Part shown: positions 1 through 13,255 of the stretch, one piece after another
Layout of the letters: each line of letters opens with the position of its first letter
Position numbering within the stretch: position 1 is the stretch's first letter
DNA from: Brachionus rotundiformis
Taxonomy: Eukaryota; Rotifera; Eurotatoria; Ploima; Brachionidae
NCBI GenBank assembly: GCA_016802295.1
Contig: JAESIW010000065.1
Coordinates: 1,312,825-1,376,824, forward strand
Direction of reading: 5' to 3'
Length of the DNA stretch: 64,000 nt
Translations under genes and position numbers: made by a program
Notes under the pieces: generated by a model
The model's input: the letters and a program-made list of their open reading frames with translations, nothing else
Told to the model about the DNA's origin: nothing
The model's database searches: none

Positions 1-3000
1 TCCTTATTTGATTCTCACATACAGGTTTAAATGCTTCCATCATGTTTTTAGCTCGGTATTTTTCTTGTCTCCAACAAATGGTATCACTTGGTTTATTTAT
101 AAATTCCTCAGATTCTTCTTTAATCAGATTTTTTGACGGATTTTCCACACTTAAACTTTCACGATTGCCCAATACTAAAATTGTTTAAAAATTAGATTAT
201 TTATTTTTCTATGATTTGGCTCATTTTGAAGTAGAAATAATTATTTAATTTTAATTAACTTCTTTATTTTACTTAACTTTCGAAATAATTTTACTTCTTT
301 ATCTTTCTAAGCAAACTTATCGATCTTTTAAAAAAAAAACCTTCCTAATACCATTGAAAAAAACTATTTGAAACAAGAATTCCTTGAAACATTGAAATTA
401 GAATAACGAAGATTTTGAAATTCATTTTTATATGATTTCCCTTAGATCTGGTTAATCTTTAATTCATTATTTGAACATTAAAAATTTAAATAATCATAAT
501 AAATAACTGTCCTGCTGTTGTAAATAGTTTTTAAATTTATTTGATAAAATGTTTTTGATTTTTTGACTTATTAATTAAAAAAAAAATTAGATCAAAACGA
601 AAGTCATGTGCATAAACACCAAATTGGATATCCCGATCACCATGGATGGTACAAACATTGAGTATGTAAGTGAATTTACATACTTAAGACATCAAGAATA
701 AACTTTCAAAAGCCAAAGAGCATTCGCCAGACTTAAGCCAGTGTGAAAATCAAAATGATACAGCAAGGAAACAAAAATCAATATATACAACATAATAATA
801 AAATCTTCTTGACTGGTAGCCTGAGAAGGATGCTAGGAATACACTGGCCTGAAACAATGTAAAACGATGATGAAGTCAGAACCGATGTGTCAATGAATCA
901 AGAACAAAAGACTGTGATGGTTTAGACATGTAATTAGAACGAAAAGAATACGAGACCAAACAGAGCTCTACAATAGGCACCACAAGGACGAAGAAAGGTA
1001 GGACGACCATCAATAAAGGGTGAAGGCATACGATCGACTTGATTGGAAAGCAAAAGTAATGACCCTATGCTCCACAAGGAGCGTATATCTTTTTTCTGAA
1101 ACTAGTTTTAGTTTAATTAATTTAATTTTAAAAAATTTATTTCAATCAAATTAATTAAATATTTTAATTTAAAATAAAAATAAGTGACAGACATTTTAAA
1201 TTTATGAATGTATCAAGTGTGTCTGCATGATTTAATTTTACAGAAGTTGGCATTGTAAAACTGTTTTTATCATAAAAATTTATCAAAATAAAGCACTGAA
1301 AAACAGTTTATCCAAAAAGACTGATTTAAATCTTTTTTAAAATCCATTTAATCTTTACAGTTATCTAAGCTTTATTAAAATATAATGAAATAAAAAATAA
1401 ATACTTTTTCTAAAAGGGGGCCTTGTTTTTCTAAATTTTGCTAACCAATTAAGCAAACAAGCTCAATTTATTTAAATCACGCAATTAATTTAGAAAAAAA
1501 TATTTAAGTATTTTACTAATCAATCTCTCAAATAATAAAAAATATGTAATCTCATAGAATTATTTTGGAAATATTTTTTAGTATCAAATTCAAATTATTG
1601 AAATTTGTAAAGTTAAATAAATTTGGTTACCACTAGTTGCTTGTAGAAGAGCTACAACACCCAAAGGTCTATCTGGTGTTGAACTTGCAGAGATTCGACA
1701 AATACAACAATCAAAATCTTGATCATTTGTTATAATCAGTGACTTATCAGATGTTGTTGGTTCTATTTTTTCAGATTTATTCTCTGACAATTCACTTGCC
1801 TCAAGAGACGATTTAGTTACATTATCTTTTTCAGATGCTATTTTGTTTCAAATTTAATTTGTTTTAATTATTTGATAAGAAAAATTATTAACCTTTATAC
1901 GCCTCTATATCACTTTTGTTTATCGGGTTCAGTAAAAAGGCCTTTTGGCTGGAATTCATTTGGGCTAATAATTTCTGCTGTCTTGCCTTTGCTTTTAACT
2001 TTTTCATTCTAAAAAATTTAAATAAATGATTACTATCGATTACAAAGAAAAATATACTTTAGGACATCTTCATTTGAACTCGAAGTACTTGGTGAAGTTG
2101 CGGACAAGTCTATTAAAGCTTGCTTGGGTGCATTTATACTCTCTACAGTTTTTTCGATATTCATTTGACATTTTTCATTCAATTTAGATATTTTGTCTAA
2201 TATGTTTATTAAGTAATCATTTTCATCTCCGACTCGACTTTTTTTAAAGCTAAATGGATCTTGAGAATCCTGATGATATTCTATTTTAAATAGCTGATTC
2301 TTTGAATCGACTCTTTCCTCACATGATTTATTTTTATGAAGGATTTTTACCAATAGGGAAATAATGCTTTCATGAACACAAGACTTTTCTGTAGAGCCCA
2401 AATCAGCTTCTAAAGGGGTTGATGGTCTTGAGCTAGATGGAGAAAGGCCCGAACAAATTCTTTTCAATGGAGGCAAATTTTTATTTCCAATGGTTGTTTC
2501 AACTGGACTATCAGTTTTGAGAGTATTTGGCTTAATTTGACTAAATGAAACAAAAGCATACAAATTATGCTCAATTCTGTTTGATTTGAACCATGTGTTT
2601 GGATTGTTTTCATCAAAAAGAACCTGATTTAAGCTTGTTTCAGGATGAGTTTCTAATTTCTGGTTATTAACCACATTATGAATTGAGAGCTCAAGGATAA
2701 AAATGACAAAATATAGAATTTTCTCAGCAAGAGGATTCAGATAAAAATGTTCATATAACAAATTTAAAAGAATAGCATGCAAGATTTTTGTATTCAACAA
2801 ATTCCATTTGTTAGCTAGGCATTTTTGGAGTTTAGATTGGATCTCTAGTTCTGTCTTAATATCCGGATCTATGTTTGGTAATAATAGGCCAGTGAAATCA
2901 GGTATTTGAAAAGGTGGCCAGAATTTTTTTTTTGGAATTTTTTTTTCCAAAAACTGACAATATCTGTCAAATGACTCTTGAAATTCTCTCATTTTGACCG

Positions 3001-5597
3001 ATCTTAGCATAACAAATAAAGGATCATATTCATTTAGCCAAATCGAGTCTTTGGGTTTATATCGTCCTTGTTTTAGATTACCAATAGAAAGAATGTCCAA
3101 ACTAGGCTGAATATAATCGCTAACTTCACCTAATATTGTGTTTATATACTTTTTGCCCAAGCTCAAACTACACACATCTGGCAAACTTTCTTCAATTTGA
3201 CTGAATGTTCGGTCCGAAATGCTGAGTAAATTGACTATTTCTTTTCTAGTTAAGGTATAGTTTTTGAGACTTAAGTTTGGTTGAATGGTCATTAGTTGTG
3301 CAAGAAGAGTCAGTGCACCAATTAGCATTGAATTCATATGTGCTGGCTCTAATTCGTCATATTTGCCATCTTCATCCGAGCTTTGACTCAAATTATTCAG
3401 CATTGATTCAACTAAATTTTGTACCGAATCGGAGCCCTCTGAATTTCTGCCCATGGTTCCGGTTCGATTTTTAATCGAATTCTTTAGCCAACTGGTAAGG
3501 TGAAATCTTTCAAAGAACATTTTCATAAAACTATCTGCATCCAATTGTGAAGCTAGTACTTGAACCAAGAACAAATCCAAATCGCTAAATGATGTACAAA
3601 AATGGTTCTGAACATAAGTCATTACTTGGCCTTTCATTTGCATTCCGTTTCTAGTCCACATGTTAGCATGTATTTCATGAAAACCAATGAGCAATTGAAG
3701 TGGATGTGCCAACAAATTTTCCAGGCAATATTGGCTAGTTTTTGTATCAAAACTGAGAATCGATTCCATCACTTTCTCCAAACTTAAGTTTTGCACAGTT
3801 AGGGAATTGTACAAAAAACTGGAAAAATATCTGTGCAATGGCAGGTGAAAGCTTAGATGTTTAGGATTAGGTCTTGTGACTACATAATTCGTAGAGTTTA
3901 AATCCAAAAGTTTTATTTGGCTTAGCCAAGAGATTAATTTATCAAAAATTAACTTGAGAACTTTAACAATTAAGTCTGCCTTGTCTGCACTACTCATATG
4001 CTGCTGAAGAGACCACATTATTGACGAACAAAATTCTAGTTCTGCTGAAAAAGAGCTGAAATAAGTGGGTGACTCGTACTGAAAATGCTCGCCAAATTGT
4101 CTAATATTCAAATTCATCGATTGAAAAAACGCGATTAAGTCTATCCACAATTTGATAATCTTTTGGTTGAGCAAAAATTCTAAAGCAATGCTTTTATGGG
4201 ACAACAAATTGGACAAATCGCTAATTGGAAGCCAGTAAAGATTTTCTTGTAGAATTGGATGATCTGGATCGACTACAAAATGGGCGTTGGCATCACTTTG
4301 AAGCGAGTTTTTGATTAAAAGTACTTTATCCAAATTATGAACATTGGTATTACAGATTATATTGTAAATAGTTGACAGAAAAACTGGTAAAAGATTATAT
4401 TCTCTCATGGCCTTGAGAGCTATGGCTTCATCACTAAATAGCTGAACACTTATATGAACTACTCTACTGGAAAAATTTTCCAATTTCAGCTCAATTAGCA
4501 TTGTTAATATATAACTGTATTGTGTTACAAATGATTTGACAAATATTTTCTTGTAGTTGGTGTCCGGGAGTAGACTGAGCAAAAATTTTACCAAATTTTC
4601 GGGCAACTCGTATTTTATACACCAGAACAAGAACTCATCAACCATTTTGTTATGATCTAACTTACAAATTTCAGATTGTTTATCAGCAAAAACTTCCGGT
4701 ACTACAATTGATTTTTGTTCTTTGGCAATTTTTAAATAAACTTCTTGTTGAAAAGTAAGTTCTTTGTTTTTCTTGGAATTGTCAGATTCCTTTTGATGTT
4801 CCATGTCTATTTTTCGTTGATAATAATCTTCACTGATCAAATAATCGACAAATATTTTGCGCAGTGGAGTTCCTGTTGAACACAAGTCGTTTAAAAAGTC
4901 AATATAGTTGGCAATATCTGAAACAATTTTGTCTCTAGAGATTTGGCTTGTATCATTTTTATTGATAATGCTGAGATATGAAGCCCGGAAGTGTTGCAAA
5001 ATTCGATACAAGAGGTTGGGTAGAATCACTTCGGAGCATTTAATTAACTCTTGTGGTGGAGGGCTTGTAGTCGACTTTTTGTTGCAGCCATGGTTTTTAC
5101 AAAAACCTCTTGGGCTCATGACGTGGTCATCGCCACAGTCACAAGCTCCACCAGCTCCTGAACGAAACATATTGAAATCATGTCCTTCGTGGTCTCCGTT
5201 TTTGAAACAATCGGCACATATGGACATGCAAGGAGACAGAGCACATGTGCGGCATCTGTATGCAATATAATTTACATTCCACACTAAACCACAAACTGAA
5301 CTGGTATCATAAGATTTAACTTTCAATACTAATTAAGAGGTTTTAATTTTATTTTTGATAAATCTTACGTTTATTTTTAAAATTTTCATAATTGACACCC
5401 CCAGTTATGTAACTTTTTAGAATATCTACATTGCAAATCGAATCATTTATTGGTCTTTCAGGATTAAACAAGTTATCCAAAACTGACATGGTTTCTTTGC
5501 AGTTTTCTCCACCACTTCTCAGACAAATTTCACGAAATCTGTCAGTTGGAACATGGACGAAATTACCAACATTTGAAGATTGTTGCTTTGGCTGCAT
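1..5597 (-). CDS. UBR3: E3 ubiquitin ligase UBR3, N-terminal ~1330 residues (partial, runs off left edge)
   Basis: UBR3 is a RING-type ubiquitin ligase of the UBR-box family. Exons read on the minus strand: 5369-5597 (ATG at 5597), 2058-5328, 1893-2008, 1631-1837 and <1-174; phases agree at every join. A zinc-binding UBR box starts near residue 85 (CGLVWNVNYIAYRCRTCALS, then a CADC and a GACDCGD segment), closest to the UBR3 type. A long helical scaffold follows. Exon 3 matches the conserved lead-in (RQQKLLAQMNSSQKAF) and exon 4 holds the start of the RING (DFDCCICRISASSTPDRPLG, then VVALLQAT). The rest of the RING and the C-terminal half lie outside the window. The 3.3-kb exon is unusual here, and the 1456-bp intron 175-1630 carries a LINE relic. 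Family assignment is confident. Confidence 0.93.
600..1090 (+). mobile_element. Decayed non-LTR retrotransposon (LINE) C-terminal fragment
   Basis: This sits in a UBR3 intron, antisense to the gene. Broken translation in shifting frames recovers the tail that follows the reverse transcriptase in many animal LINE ORFs: an IEYVSEFTYL segment, then RAFARLKPV followed by a stop, LRRMLGIHWPET, and a GRRKVGRPS basic stretch. Stops, frameshifts and at least one internal deletion make it non-functional. Clade (RTE- or CR1-like) cannot be fixed by eye. Confidence 0.75.
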
Positions 5598-7250
5598 TAT
5601 GGCTTAATGCTACTTATTTTCCAAAAGCACTCTGTTAAGTAACTAAAATATGTTTTTATTTTAATAATTTTTTTTGCCAATTATTCAGAAATTTTTAGCA
5701 AGTTGATTTTGAAATAATATTATAATTTCAAATTAATATAAAAATTTATGTTAAAAATAAAGATTTAGCTTTAAATAAAGATAAAAAAGCCTAAATTAAA
5801 AATGATTTAAATTAATTAACTTTCTAATTATCAAATTAATAAATATAAAATTTTGGATTTAATTTTCATGACAAATTTTGAAAAATTTTGAAACTAAATA
5901 GATAAATTAAGTACATTATTATTCATGTTGTTTATTCATCTTTTTATTATTTGTCAAATTCCCAAGCTCAAAATAAAAAATTAAAAATAAAATTAGGTAA
6001 AATTAAAGTAAAAATGAATCTAATTTTTATTCTTTAATTGAATGGTATAAAAAAGAAGAAATAATCAATCAAGTTAAGTTCATTATTCGATAAATTTTTG
6101 ATAAAAAATCTGCTTATTATTGATCTACAAGTATATCATAATCTAAATCAACTTAAAAAGTCGATTCTTCTCTGTAAGATAATAAATTTTGATTTAATAG
6201 TGGGGTTACTATCATGTTAGTTTAAGAAAAGTTCTATTTACCGAATTTCGAATGACTTGATTTATTTTGATATTAGTTGTTAAATAAATTCAAACAAGGA
6301 AAGATTTAGATTATTTTTTTTAAGTTAATTTAGTTTTAAGAATCTAATTAATTTGTTGATGTATACTTTAAGGTTAAGATTATTTTTCTTGTTGAAGACG
6401 AGACTATTTTTAAAGATAAAAATTTTATATATTAAAAATATTGGTTTTCTATCTATCTATAATTAATTTTTGGCATATTATCAAGCAAAAAGCAAAAAGA
6501 AATGGAAAAAAGCACTGATGACAATTCTGAAATCCCAGCTTTAATTTCATATTTTAACTTTGATTTGATTTTAATAAAAAGATATCTTATCATTTTATAA
6601 AATTTATAAATTGAAACTCCCTAAAACTTTGAAAATCACAAAAAAACACAATTCTAAAAATTAAAAAATTACCAACAATTTCTTATTTATTTTTGAATAT
6701 AAATTGTTTTTAGCTTAACTTACTCAAAAAAATTCTTTAAGTTTTATTAAATAATTAATTTATTTGTTAAATTTTTGTTAAAAATAATTTGCATAGCCTT
6801 AATTTAAATTTTTAGTTTTCTTTATTTAAAACTTAATTGCTTAATGAATTAATTCTATTTGAAAAAATTTCAATCAAACTTAGTTCTTTTTATACTAACA
6901 AGCTCATGCAAGTTAAAAACATAAGATTATTAGATCATGTTTTAACTTAAAAATTTTCAAAAAACATTAAATTACAAAAGATGGTTAGTCATCTCCATCT
7001 TAAACCAAATTTCCGGACTTTTACGCTGGATATGAGAGCAATTAACTATTGTTGTAATTGAACGAGTCTTATTGCTAATTTTATGAATATATTTTTCTAT
7101 CAAATTTACGGTATAAAGGAAAGTTAGATCAATTCAAATATTTTATATCATATTTTCAGATATTATATCACATGACTTATTTAATTTCATAATCAAAAAT
7201 TTCAGTTTTAAATCTAAATTAAGATTTAAATCAAAATCAAAAAGTAAAAT
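5598..7250. other. Intergenic space between divergent UBR3 and FBXW4
   Basis: AT-rich spacer that must hold both promoters. I see no tRNA, repeat array or convincing exon in it. A 32-codon reading frame near 6501 is too short to support. Confidence 0.5.
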
Positions 7251-8876
7251 ATGATTTTAACTGATTTATCAAACGATATTTTAATACTTATTTTCAGCAA
7301 ATATTTAAACCTTGAAGAATTGTTATCAATTTCGCAATGTTGTAAATATTTTAAGCATATAGTTTTTAATTTTATAATCAATAAAATTGATAAATACCCG
7401 GTTCTTGATTTAAATTACCCATTTGGTAAATTTGGCATCAACTAAAAGATTAAAATATAATATGGTTATTATTTTAAGGTTATAATCAACATGGAAGATA
7501 TAGGTAACAATATCAGTAATAAAATCATAGTAAATTAATTTTTTCAATCAAGTAAACATTATACTACTGATTTCGATAACTTTCATCGCCTTAAATCTTA
7601 TTTAAACCTAAAAAATAATCGAATAGCCCGAAAAAATGTCTACTATTTTTCAGAAAAGTAAATATAACAATTTTTTAATAAGTCCTTTAATTAGTATTTC
7701 AAGAATGTTCCCTTCTATCCAAATCGGAGAAGATACCAGAGACTCGCACGGCTTTCGCAGTGTTTACTTATCTGACGGAAATAAATTTTTATGGTTCAAT
7801 TTAGCAGACATTTATAAAACATCAATCGGAAATATAGATGATCATAAAAAATTCAATTCAAAAAAAAAAATTATTAATAAGATAAAAATTATTAACCAAA
7901 TTCAAGTCCATGGTCATGGTGATATTCGAAAATTTAAAAAAAAAGATAATTTTCTTGTTTGCTCTTTTGAGTAAGATTTGCATATCAAATATTGATATTT
8001 GAATTAATAATCTTTCAGGAAAGGATTGAAATTGTATTATTATAAAAATGGTTTATTCGATATGATTAATGAAGCTAATGACCAAAATGGTAGGATAAAT
8101 TGTGTTGATATAGGTTTAAGATACAACAGAGTTATTTATGGATGCACAAATGGCTTGTTGAAAATTAGCTCTATAAACAATTTTAGTTTCTCTGAAATTA
8201 ATTTAAATGATAGAATTATTCGCTGTTGTCTTTCGCCTTGTGAGAGGTAATTTATGGAAAAAGATCTTGTTTCTGACAACCAAGCAATAAATAATTTTAA
8301 GAGATGTTGCTGTCGGAACTGCAGGTATAAATCCTTATTATAATTCAACGCCATGCCCGCTTAGGATCTATGACTTGACTAAGTAAATTAATGAGCCATT
8401 TTAAAGGAATAATTTTTTTCTAGTTTAAAGGAAAAACAAATTTTGGTCACTCCGGGAAAAACCAAAATTGGTGCTGGTGTATTGTCATTGAGCTATATTG
8501 ATGAAAATACTGTTATGTCCGCTGGATACGACACATTCATTAGAATGTTCGATTTAAGATCAAATAATTGGTAATTTTTAAGACTGGATTATTCAGATAA
8601 TCTAACTTAATTTTTTTCTTATAAAGTATTCAATCACTCGAAGAACCTGAAGATATGAGTATTTATTCGGTTTGTTGTAGCAAATATTATGGACTTATTT
8701 CTGGAAATGATAGGCAAAGCCTAGTGAGATACTGGGATCGCAGAGTAAACAAAGTGCTTCACACGTTTCAGGTTTGTAAAACCAACAGTTCTGTTTACTC
8801 ATTAGCTTGTACTCCTGATTCCATTTTGGCTGGAATTGACCGTGGCATAACTCTACTTGACTTTAGATGTTGTTAG
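7251..8876 (+). CDS. FBXW4: F-box/WD-repeat protein FBXW4
   Basis: Substrate receptor of an SCF (SKP1-cullin-F-box) ubiquitin ligase. Eight exons: 7251-7425, 7479-7503, 7553-7657, 7695-7970, 8019-8246, 8302-8382, 8424-8570 and 8627-8876; joined CDS 1287 bp, 428 aa, close to human FBXW4. The F-box is at residues 1-45 (LTDLSNDILILIFSKYLNLE). The WD40 part includes GAGVLSLSYIDENTVMSAGY, then YDTFIRMFDLR and LVRYWDRRVNKVLHTFQ. It ends LLDFRCC, matching the FBXW4 ending. A 25-bp mini-exon (7479-7503) is needed to keep frame. Introns are 37-60 bp. An AATAAA is at about 9047. The F-box exon is the most divergent part. Confidence 0.9.
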
Positions 8877-9483
8877 GGTATTTTTGTTTTTCATAAAAAA
8901 AGTATAACAAAGAAGCCTATTGATTCTATTTTTAAAGCAAGACGAAAAATTACACTCTTACTAAATGAATATTTGATTATCAACTACACTGACAAAATAA
9001 CCGTACATTGTATTACTTAAATTGAAACCCATATAAAAGACAACTAAATAAAATAATTTTTTAGTTGAAAAAGTTTTTAAGAGATACCATTTAAAATATT
9101 TTGTATTAGAATTTTTAAAATAAAAATGTTATTTATTTAGAATTCTTTTAATTTTAAGATTTTTATAGCTGTTTCAATATTTGAAAAAATGCTTTGAATT
9201 TGTTAAATATTATTAAGTTGAATATATTTAGTATCATCATGATATGATATATGATAGTCCTAGCTAAGTTTGAAAATCAATATTCAAAAATTTAATATAA
9301 AAAGATAAAATCGTTTTTGACACGAAGAGATTTATTACGTTTTTAAAAAATTATTTTGTAAATGCTTTAAATAAAAAAAAATTCAAATTGATATTTAAAA
9401 TTAAATAAATAATTAATAAAAACAAATTGAATTCAATTTGAAAAAAATAATGTTATATAGCCAGTTTTTACAAATTTCAATAA
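8877..9483. other. Intergenic, FBXW4 3' flank
   Basis: Contains the probable FBXW4 poly(A) signal (AATAAA at about 9047). The rest is low-complexity AT sequence with nothing recognisable. Confidence 0.5.
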
Positions 9484-9738
9484 TCATTCGTTCCGAGACG
9501 AGTCTATTGATTGAATCCTTTCGTGAGATGTTAAATACACATTTATGGTTATTATGGCTGCATACGATAAGGTAACAAGGACAAGTTTTTTGAAAAAGGT
9601 CCAAAAATTTTCGAAAAAATTCCAAAGATTTTTGCAGGACTCAACCCAATTTGTTTTTTTCCTGGTAACATTGAGTTTTTTTTCTGCTCTATAATCCGCC
9701 GGAAACGTAAATATAAAATGCTGGTTTGAAGTTTGCAT
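9484..9738 (-). CDS. Hypothetical 84-aa protein, possible single-pass membrane protein
   Basis: A single open frame with ATG at 9738 and stop at 9484. It has a basic, Phe/Trp-rich centre (NLWNFFENFWTFFKK) followed directly by a hydrophobic segment (LVLVTLSYAAIITINVYL) and a short polar tail, the layout of a small organellar or ER membrane protein. Base composition is slightly less AT-biased than its flanks, which is weak support for coding. I recognise no family. It may be a chance frame; an overlapping frame on the same strand is also open. Confidence 0.35.
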   Translation of the reverse strand: MQTSNQHFIFTFPADYRAEKKLNVTRKKTNWVESCKNLWNFFENFWTFFKKLVLVTLSYAAIITINVYLTSHERIQSIDSSRNE

Positions 9739-10457
9739 AGCAATTCACGAACTCCTTACCTGAAAATTATTTTTTTTTTGCTATTCTTACTATTTTAAAT
9801 AGCTATTTATTGTCTAAAGTAGGCAAAATTATTTTGAAAAAATTTAAAGAAAATTATTTAAGAGTTAATTTAGACAAAACCATTATTAAATTAAAAAAAA
9901 AACTGAATCGTTGAATTTCTTAATTATATGACAACTGCACGAGCTTAAAAAATCACACAAAAAATTTTATTTGATATAAATAATTTTTTTAAACATAATC
10001 TTTGATTAATCTTAAATTTCAAATTTGGACTTTTCCAAATGGATTAAGTTTTAATTTTCAGTCACAATTTATTCACTTTAAGCTTACTTTTATAAGGATT
10101 TTGGTCGGGTTTATATTTTTTAATTAAAAATTGAAAACAAAAAGATTTGTTTGACAAAACAATTAAGTTTTGAATATTTTTAGAAGGCTCTTGACCTATT
10201 TGACTATTTTACACTATGAAGCCATAATTTTAAATATTAATAATTATAAGTTTAAATTTTAAAACCCGAATATTTACAAGTGGAAATGCTAGTTTTGTTT
10301 TATTTGTTTGAGTAGAATTTATCTTCATAGAAATAGTGATAAATATTTATGCATTTGTTCAAATTTATCTAATTTTGGAAAAAAAAAAGTAATTTTTTGA
10401 ATAAAATAAATAATTTATTGATTTAAATTATCGTACAAAAAAACAAAAAAATAATTT
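9739..10457. other. Intergenic
   Basis: AT-rich spacer downstream of the fringe gene. Nothing recognisable. Confidence 0.4.
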
Positions 10458-13255
10458 CTAACAAATTGATTCTTTTGGATACAAATTGCAGTGAATTGCT
10501 TTGAATCTAAGAAAATTAAAAATTAAAATATTTATTTAATCAAGTTCATAAGCAAGATTACTTTGTTGGATCTTCATATGCCTTTTTCATAGGCATTATA
10601 TTAACAAAATTGCTAGTTTCAAAGTTATAACTCAGAGAAACCTTATTAATGATATTAAATAAGTAAAAATCAATATTATGATCTATTTGAATTACTTGAT
10701 TTTTAATGTTATTTGAGTTGAATAATCCTAAATATTCTAAGTGTGAATGAAAATCACGATTTTCGGTTAAATTGACACCGATCAAATTTTCTTTTATAAA
10801 ATTGATTCGAATAAATAGCTTGGAAAAAAACTTGGGGTTAAATTTACCTATAATAAATCCAAGAGAGCAATCGTCCGGGAGACCTATTTGATTTGATATA
10901 TTCACAAAATCTCTTTAGATATATTTGCATAAATATTAATTTTAACTGTAACAAAATTTAAAATTACTCTATATAAGGCGATAGTTTATCGAAAAGTGAG
11001 CTGCTCAGACAAAAACCTTAATTCTAATTAGAAAATACTTAATTTAAAAATTAAATATTTACCTGCACCTCCAGTAGCAAATGAAAAATAATGAATATTC
11101 TAAATAAAGATTTTTAATTAAATTTTTTTAATTTTTACTAAGAAGTAACATTTTTATAGATAGCGCTCATTTTGTGGTCAATGCTTTTCTTTCCAATATA
11201 CCAATCATTACGATGATCATAATCTTTTAATACATCAAACAAACGCTTGATATTCAAATAATTGTCATCATCAAAGTGACAGTACCAACTTTAAACCAAG
11301 AGTAAATCATATGAAAAAGTTATAATTTGTTTACTTGGAAGGATGGCGTGAATAATGCTTGAGTTCTTCTTTAAGCTTACAACTAAGCGACTCTCTTGGC
11401 GAGCAAAAATTTATTTAATTTTTTGGTAAAATGTATGCTGTGCATTTAGATATATAATTTATCTTTTTAATCGTCAAGTTTTTTTAGTCCAAATTTTTAT
11501 TTTAGATTCCATATGAACCAAAATATTTAAAATATAGTCATTCAATTAGTTTCCTTTGAATTTTAGATAAAAGAAAAAATTATGTAACAATTAAATTATT
11601 TTATTATTAACATTAATTACTGATTTAAAAAGCTTGAAGTAATGTTGAAGTTTCTTAGCTGCAAAATCTTAATAAACGATAAAAATCGAATTTATAAACT
11701 TAGTTCGTTTGGTTAATGAAAAAAAAAATAGAAATACTCCTAATTATTTCTAAAAAAATAATTACTTTAAGCCTCAAAAATACCTTTGAATATGTATAGT
11801 TTTGAATAACTTTTAGATATTTTTTAGTTGCCAAATATGTCACATCTAAATATAGTATTTTTTACTTTAAATTTTAATACAATCTACTGATTAAAATTTG
11901 AAAAATAATTATCTAATTTTTTAAATAAAATAATATTTTTTCAAATTATTTAAAAGCATTACAATTTTTAATCGATTATCTTTTTTTCAAAATAATTTTA
12001 TCTTTTTAAAATATGCTACTCTTAAATGCACAACCATCAAAAAAAATTTTCAAATTACCTAAAATGATCATTTCCACATTCTGTGTGAATAAGATGGCCA
12101 TCTAACAACAAATTTTTTAAATTCATTAGAAAAAAAGTAAATATCAAAATTACGAGTCTGCCTTGTAATTTCTCTGTCTTCTTCATCAGTTATAAAATAC
12201 ACCTTTAATTATATTGATAAATATTCAAAATAAAAATATCGATTTTAACAAAAATTAAAATAGTTATTAGAAATTCATTACTAGAAAAATTTATAGCTTA
12301 TTCAATCTTTTCATTAAAAATTCGGGACTAAGCTTACAAGGACTAAAATTGTAAGTATACTTTTGCTAAACATAAGAAATAGATTTATTCCAAAAAAAAT
12401 TAACTTATTTTATTTTTCAAAATACGAAATCGAACATAGATTAGAAGAGATAAGTAGTGGTAAATAATACTGCGACCCTATCGGGTTAAGCTTGAAGTAA
12501 ATAAAAGTTTTTGATACGAGCCCAGCTCGTATAAACTTTAAATTATCTTAATGTGTGGAAATTTTATCTTTTATGTTAGATTGTCTAACTCCCTGAATTT
12601 TTTAATAATAATTTTTACGTTTATCTAAGGAATAACTTTGTCTTTGGATTTCTAATTTTATAGTTGACATCAGTTTAAAAATAAACAATTTTTTACCTTT
12701 TATTTATATTTTTTTATTAAAATAATTTGATATTGTTCAAATATTTGATTTTTTTAAGTAAAATTTTTTTTCACTTAATTTAAATATGACATAAAACATT
12801 AATTGGTCAAGGAAAAAAAATTATTAGTTATCATTGAAAATACTTTTTTTTGATAGTTAAAGAATATTATGGCATTAATTAAATGAATACAATCATTTTA
12901 AAAAAATTTTTAGTCTTACTTTAGAGGCTATTTGTGAAAACCAGGTTTGAATTATTGGCTTCACTTTTTTTTGGTGATTTGACTTGGTAGTTTTTACTGT
13001 AATTGTTATGTTACAAAGTTCTGTATTTTGTGTTAGTTCTTGGCATTGATCCATTTTGAAAAGCTTGGTGGGCTTTATTGTATACGGGCCTTGCTTTATC
13101 TGTTTTATAACAAACGCTTCTTTAACTTCCGAAATATTGAATACATGTCTAGTTGCTGTCGACGTGTAAAAATTCAATGAAGATATTAGCACAGCCATAA
13201 ATATTAGTAATAAAAATATATAACATCTTTCTATAAATTTTTTCCTCTCGACCAT
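10458..13255 (-). CDS. fng: Fringe-type beta-1,3-N-acetylglucosaminyltransferase
   Basis: Golgi enzyme that extends O-fucose on Notch EGF repeats and so tunes ligand choice. Nine exons: 12920-13255, 12154-12202, 12059-12101, 11335-11394, 11150-11288, 11063-11099, 10968-11016, 10562-10912 and 10458-10506; joined 1113 bp, 370 aa, the usual length. Type II layout: short basic N-terminus, then a TM (CYIFLLLIFMAVLISSLNFY). Family blocks follow in order: ITVKTTKSNH, VYFITDEEDRE, ESLSCKL, WYCHFDDDNYLNIKRLFDVL with the catalytic DDD, FATGGAGFCL, IGLPDDCSLGF, FHSHLE, and the C-terminal AIHCNLYP. Four exons are under 50 bp. The largest intron (11395-12058) holds a coincidental coding-like stretch just before the exon at 11394. 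Divergent from RAB34. Confidence 0.95.
12505..12538. repeat. Inverted repeat, 14-bp stem with a 3-nt bulge, in fringe intron 1
   Basis: Arms AAGTTT and ATACGAGC pair with GCTCGTAT and AAACTT around a CCA loop. The GC-containing core stands out in an AT-rich intron. It could form a hairpin in pre-mRNA; function unknown. Confidence 0.6.

Noticed and set aside
3277..3787. Plus-strand frames over UBR3 exon 2
   Set aside because: Antisense shadows of a confidently assigned coding exon.
11395..11440. Coding-like INFCSPR just upstream of the fringe exon at 11394, resembling the family's VNTNCSAAHSR
   Set aside because: It is preceded by an in-frame stop without a usable acceptor. The true equivalent is the exon at 12059-12101, which joins in phase to 11394.
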